Assembly (NCBI GenBank): GCA_002780065.1
Contig: PEWQ01000038.1
Location: 1 to 8,533, forward strand
Direction of reading: 5' to 3'
Origin: Candidatus Hydrogenedentes bacterium CG07_land_8_20_14_0_80_42_17
GTDB taxonomy: Bacteria; UBA8481
Length of the DNA stretch: 8,533 nucleotides
Shown here: piece after piece, positions 7,107-8,533 of the stretch
Layout of the letters: each line of letters begins with the position of its first letter
Position numbering within the stretch: position 1 is the stretch's first letter
The notes under the pieces: generated by a model
The model's database searches: none
What the model saw: the letters and a program-made list of their open reading frames with translations, nothing else
Told to the model about the DNA's origin: nothing
Translations under genes and position numbers: made by a program

Positions 7107-7135
7107 AAAATACACTAACAAATAATAAATGTCAA
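7107..7135 (-). promoter_or_regulatory. Candidate sigma-70-type promoter of ilvBN
   Basis: On the minus strand TTGACA (7135-7130) is followed by exactly 17 nt and then TATTTT (7112-7107), a perfect -35 and a fair -10. Transcription would start near 7100, giving a leader of about 105 nt before ATG 6993. The leader is very AT-rich and shows no clear attenuator hairpin, leader peptide rich in Leu/Ile/Val codons, or T-box. AT-rich DNA gives such matches by chance, so this is a candidate only. Confidence 0.45.
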
Positions 7136-7154
7136 TGATTTAATATTATTTATA

Positions 7155-8048
7155 TCAAAAAGAGGTGTGTAATTCCGAATTGATATTATATTTTGATGCT
7201 ATTAATAGAATTTTGTCTTGCTCTTCTTTAGTTAAACTGTAATATGGAAGACGAATACCCCCAACTTCAATGTCTCTGAATTTCATCCACCTCTTTAATC
7301 CCGCTAAAAATGGTATTTGACCTAATGCCTTTCTTACTTCGCTTAGTCTTTTCTGCAATATAGTTACTTCTTTTCCGCTAAGATAACCTTTTCGTATATT
7401 TACAACTAGCTCGGGAACTACATTGGCGCATGCTGAAATTATTCCTTCGACTCCTAATTCTAATCCTCTTAATAAATTCATATCGGAACCTAATAGAATT
7501 CTCTTCGGCTTCGTCAAAAGATATTTCGAGGTCTCTTGTATCTTCCCGCTGGATTCTTTTATTCCGTAAAGCGTATCAAACCGTGAAAGCCGCTCAAGCA
7601 TCCCTCGGCTCAACGAAATTCCGGTATTTGAAGGTATATTGTAAAGAAGAATTGGAACCTCTGAACGTTCCAATACATATTCAAAATATTTTTCTATTCC
7701 CTCTTCAGGCACCGACTTGTAATAAAATGGAGGTGGAATCAAAAGAGCAGTAGCATTCTTCTTTTTCCCCAATTGCACAAGTTCCATAAGTTCGCTCATA
7801 GAGGTCGTAATACAACCTAATATCAATTTTAATCCGCCTCTGCACGACGAGGCTTCATCTATCAAAACCTTCTTCTCTTCAAGGGAAAGCGATGCCCCTT
7901 CTCCTGTTGACCCCAACAAAAGTATTCCGTCTAGTCCCGAGGTAGAAAAATAGTGAAAGAGCGGACCTATATTTTCAGGAAGTATTCTCTCTCCATCTTT
8001 TGTCATCGGTGTTACTGTTGCGCAAAAAGCTCCATTCAATATCTTCAT
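7155..8048 (-). CDS. DapA/NAL-family pyruvate-dependent class I aldolase, probably not DHDPS
   Basis: A 297-aa TIM-barrel Schiff-base aldolase of the DHDPS/N-acetylneuraminate lyase family, which joins or releases pyruvate (or glyoxylate with pyruvate) and an aldehyde. Seen directly: GSTGE at 46-50 (pyruvate carboxylate loop), Tyr136 in LLYNIPSNTG, and Schiff-base Lys164 in YGIKESSG. In DHDPS the position after the YNxPS motif is Arg (Arg138 in E. coli), which binds aspartate semialdehyde; here it is Asn141. The YNIPSNTG loop and the C-terminal AGLKRWM segment recall 4-hydroxy-2-oxoglutarate aldolase and sugar-acid aldolases more than DapA. An annotation pipeline may still call it dapA. The length is typical. 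Start ATG 8048 overlaps the upstream stop (ATGA), with GAGGA 7 nt before it. The substrate is unproven. Confidence 0.85.
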   Translation of the reverse strand: MKILNGAFCATVTPMTKDGERILPENIGPLFHYFSTSGLDGILLLGSTGEGASLSLEEKKVLIDEASSCRGGLKLILGCITTSMSELMELVQLGKKKNATALLIPPPFYYKSVPEEGIEKYFEYVLERSEVPILLYNIPSNTGISLSRGMLERLSRFDTLYGIKESSGKIQETSKYLLTKPKRILLGSDMNLLRGLELGVEGIISACANVVPELVVNIRKGYLSGKEVTILQKRLSEVRKALGQIPFLAGLKRWMKFRDIEVGGIRLPYYSLTKEEQDKILLIASKYNINSELHTSF

Positions 8049-8533
8049 TCCGCCATCCTCTCATAATCCTCCGGAGTATCAAAATCGACAGGCAGATTCG
8101 AATCAACATGAATCTCCTTAACTAACCTCGGATATCTCTGAATCAAACTTTTCATACCCGTCGGCAAATCTTCAGTAAGTAATGAATATCCTCGGCGCAA
8201 AAGTAAAACAGGATGTCCTCTTCTGCCATTGTAAACAGGAATTCCTAAAATACTATCTTCTTCAAATTCCGAATTCATCATAGAAGTTAAAACTTTTTTA
8301 TCAAGATATGGAATATCCACCGGAGCAATAAACGCCGCATAAGAGTCTTTCAACTCCTCTATACCGATTCTTATCGAAGAGAGCATTCCATCTTCAGGCC
8401 GGTGATTGATAAAAATTTCTGCCACTCTGCCAATTTCTTTTTTCACTCCAAAATAATTTTCTTTATTTGCAACAACGCAGATACGTTCAACTTCAGCCTC
8501 TTCAAAAATATTGCAAATTGTTTTAATAAAAGT
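8045..8533 (-). CDS. MobA/MocA-like nucleotidyltransferase, 5' end cut by window edge
   Basis: The frame is open from the stop at 8045 to the right edge (162 codons), so the N-terminus with the expected nucleotide-binding GxxxRMG loop lies outside. The GTG at 8446 is only an internal Val: the 29 codons before it continue the fold (ERICVVANKENYF). Visible family marks are GMLSSIRIG (typical of molybdenum-cofactor cytidylyl/guanylyltransferase relatives), APVDIPYL with the metal-binding Asp, IPVYNGRRGHPVLL, and the C-terminal FDTPEDYERM. Members transfer CMP or GMP to molybdopterin; others in this superfamily activate sugars or phosphorylated alcohols. GRRGHP with a DTPEDY end fits the MocA group best, but the substrate is not certain. 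It overlaps the aldolase start by 4 nt, implying cotranslation. Confidence 0.8.
   Translation of the reverse strand, partial: TFIKTICNIFEEAEVERICVVANKENYFGVKKEIGRVAEIFINHRPEDGMLSSIRIGIEELKDSYAAFIAPVDIPYLDKKVLTSMMNSEFEEDSILGIPVYNGRRGHPVLLLRRGYSLLTEDLPTGMKSLIQRYPRLVKEIHVDSNLPVDFDTPEDYERMAE
8056..8060 (-). promoter_or_regulatory. Shine-Dalgarno of the aldolase gene
   Basis: GAGGA on the minus strand, 7 nt before ATG 8048, within the last codons of the nucleotidyltransferase. It supports reinitiation or coupled translation at the ATGA overlap. Confidence 0.65.

Noticed and set aside
7118-7151. AT-only inverted repeat between the aldolase stop and ilvB
   Set aside because: Seven A-T pairs with a long loop and no U-run; too weak for a terminator.
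7430-7753. Plus-strand 107-aa frame within the aldolase
   Set aside because: Antisense to the aldolase active-site region, which is clearly coding on the minus strand.
8045-8446. A complete 133-aa gene starting at GTG 8446
   Set aside because: The frame stays open to the window edge and the upstream codons continue the nucleotidyltransferase fold, so this GTG is internal and the gene is 5'-truncated by the window.

Overview
The window is AT-rich bacterial DNA, dense with protein genes. It has no RNA gene, insertion sequence or CRISPR array that I can see. Bacterial origin is suggested by strong Shine-Dalgarno sequences (AAGGAG 9 nt before both ilv genes), two ATGA stop/start overlaps, a -35/-10-like pair upstream of ilvB, and ordinary bacterial IlvB/IlvN sequences. 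I cannot name a phylum with confidence.

Layout from left to right: (1) A minus-strand gene of unknown function runs off the left edge (1-681). Its start is inside the window and its 3' part is missing. It contains a GC-rich patch with a perfect 10-bp inverted repeat. (2) A long minus-strand gene (771-3374) encodes two geranylgeranyl-reductase-like FAD modules fused head to tail, 867 aa in all. (3) Divergent from it, a plus-strand gene (3477-4664) encodes a starch-binding-like domain followed by an esterase of the esterase D/Fes type. (4) Converging on that gene are ilvN and ilvB (4724-6993, minus), which encode the two subunits of acetolactate synthase. A candidate promoter and an AT-rich leader lie upstream. 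(5) Upstream again, also on the minus strand, lie an aldolase of the DapA/NAL family (7155-8048) and a MobA/MocA-like nucleotidyltransferase (8045 to the right edge, 5' end missing). These two overlap by 4 nt and so are probably cotranslated.

The ilvBN pair makes the first committed enzyme of valine/leucine/isoleucine synthesis, and the valine-sensing residues of the small subunit appear intact. The aldolase lacks the arginine that marks true DHDPS, so it is probably not lysine-pathway DapA; its coupling to a nucleotidyltransferase is the least explained context here. The most unusual protein is the tandem FAD oxidoreductase. I see no obvious defence system or mobile element.
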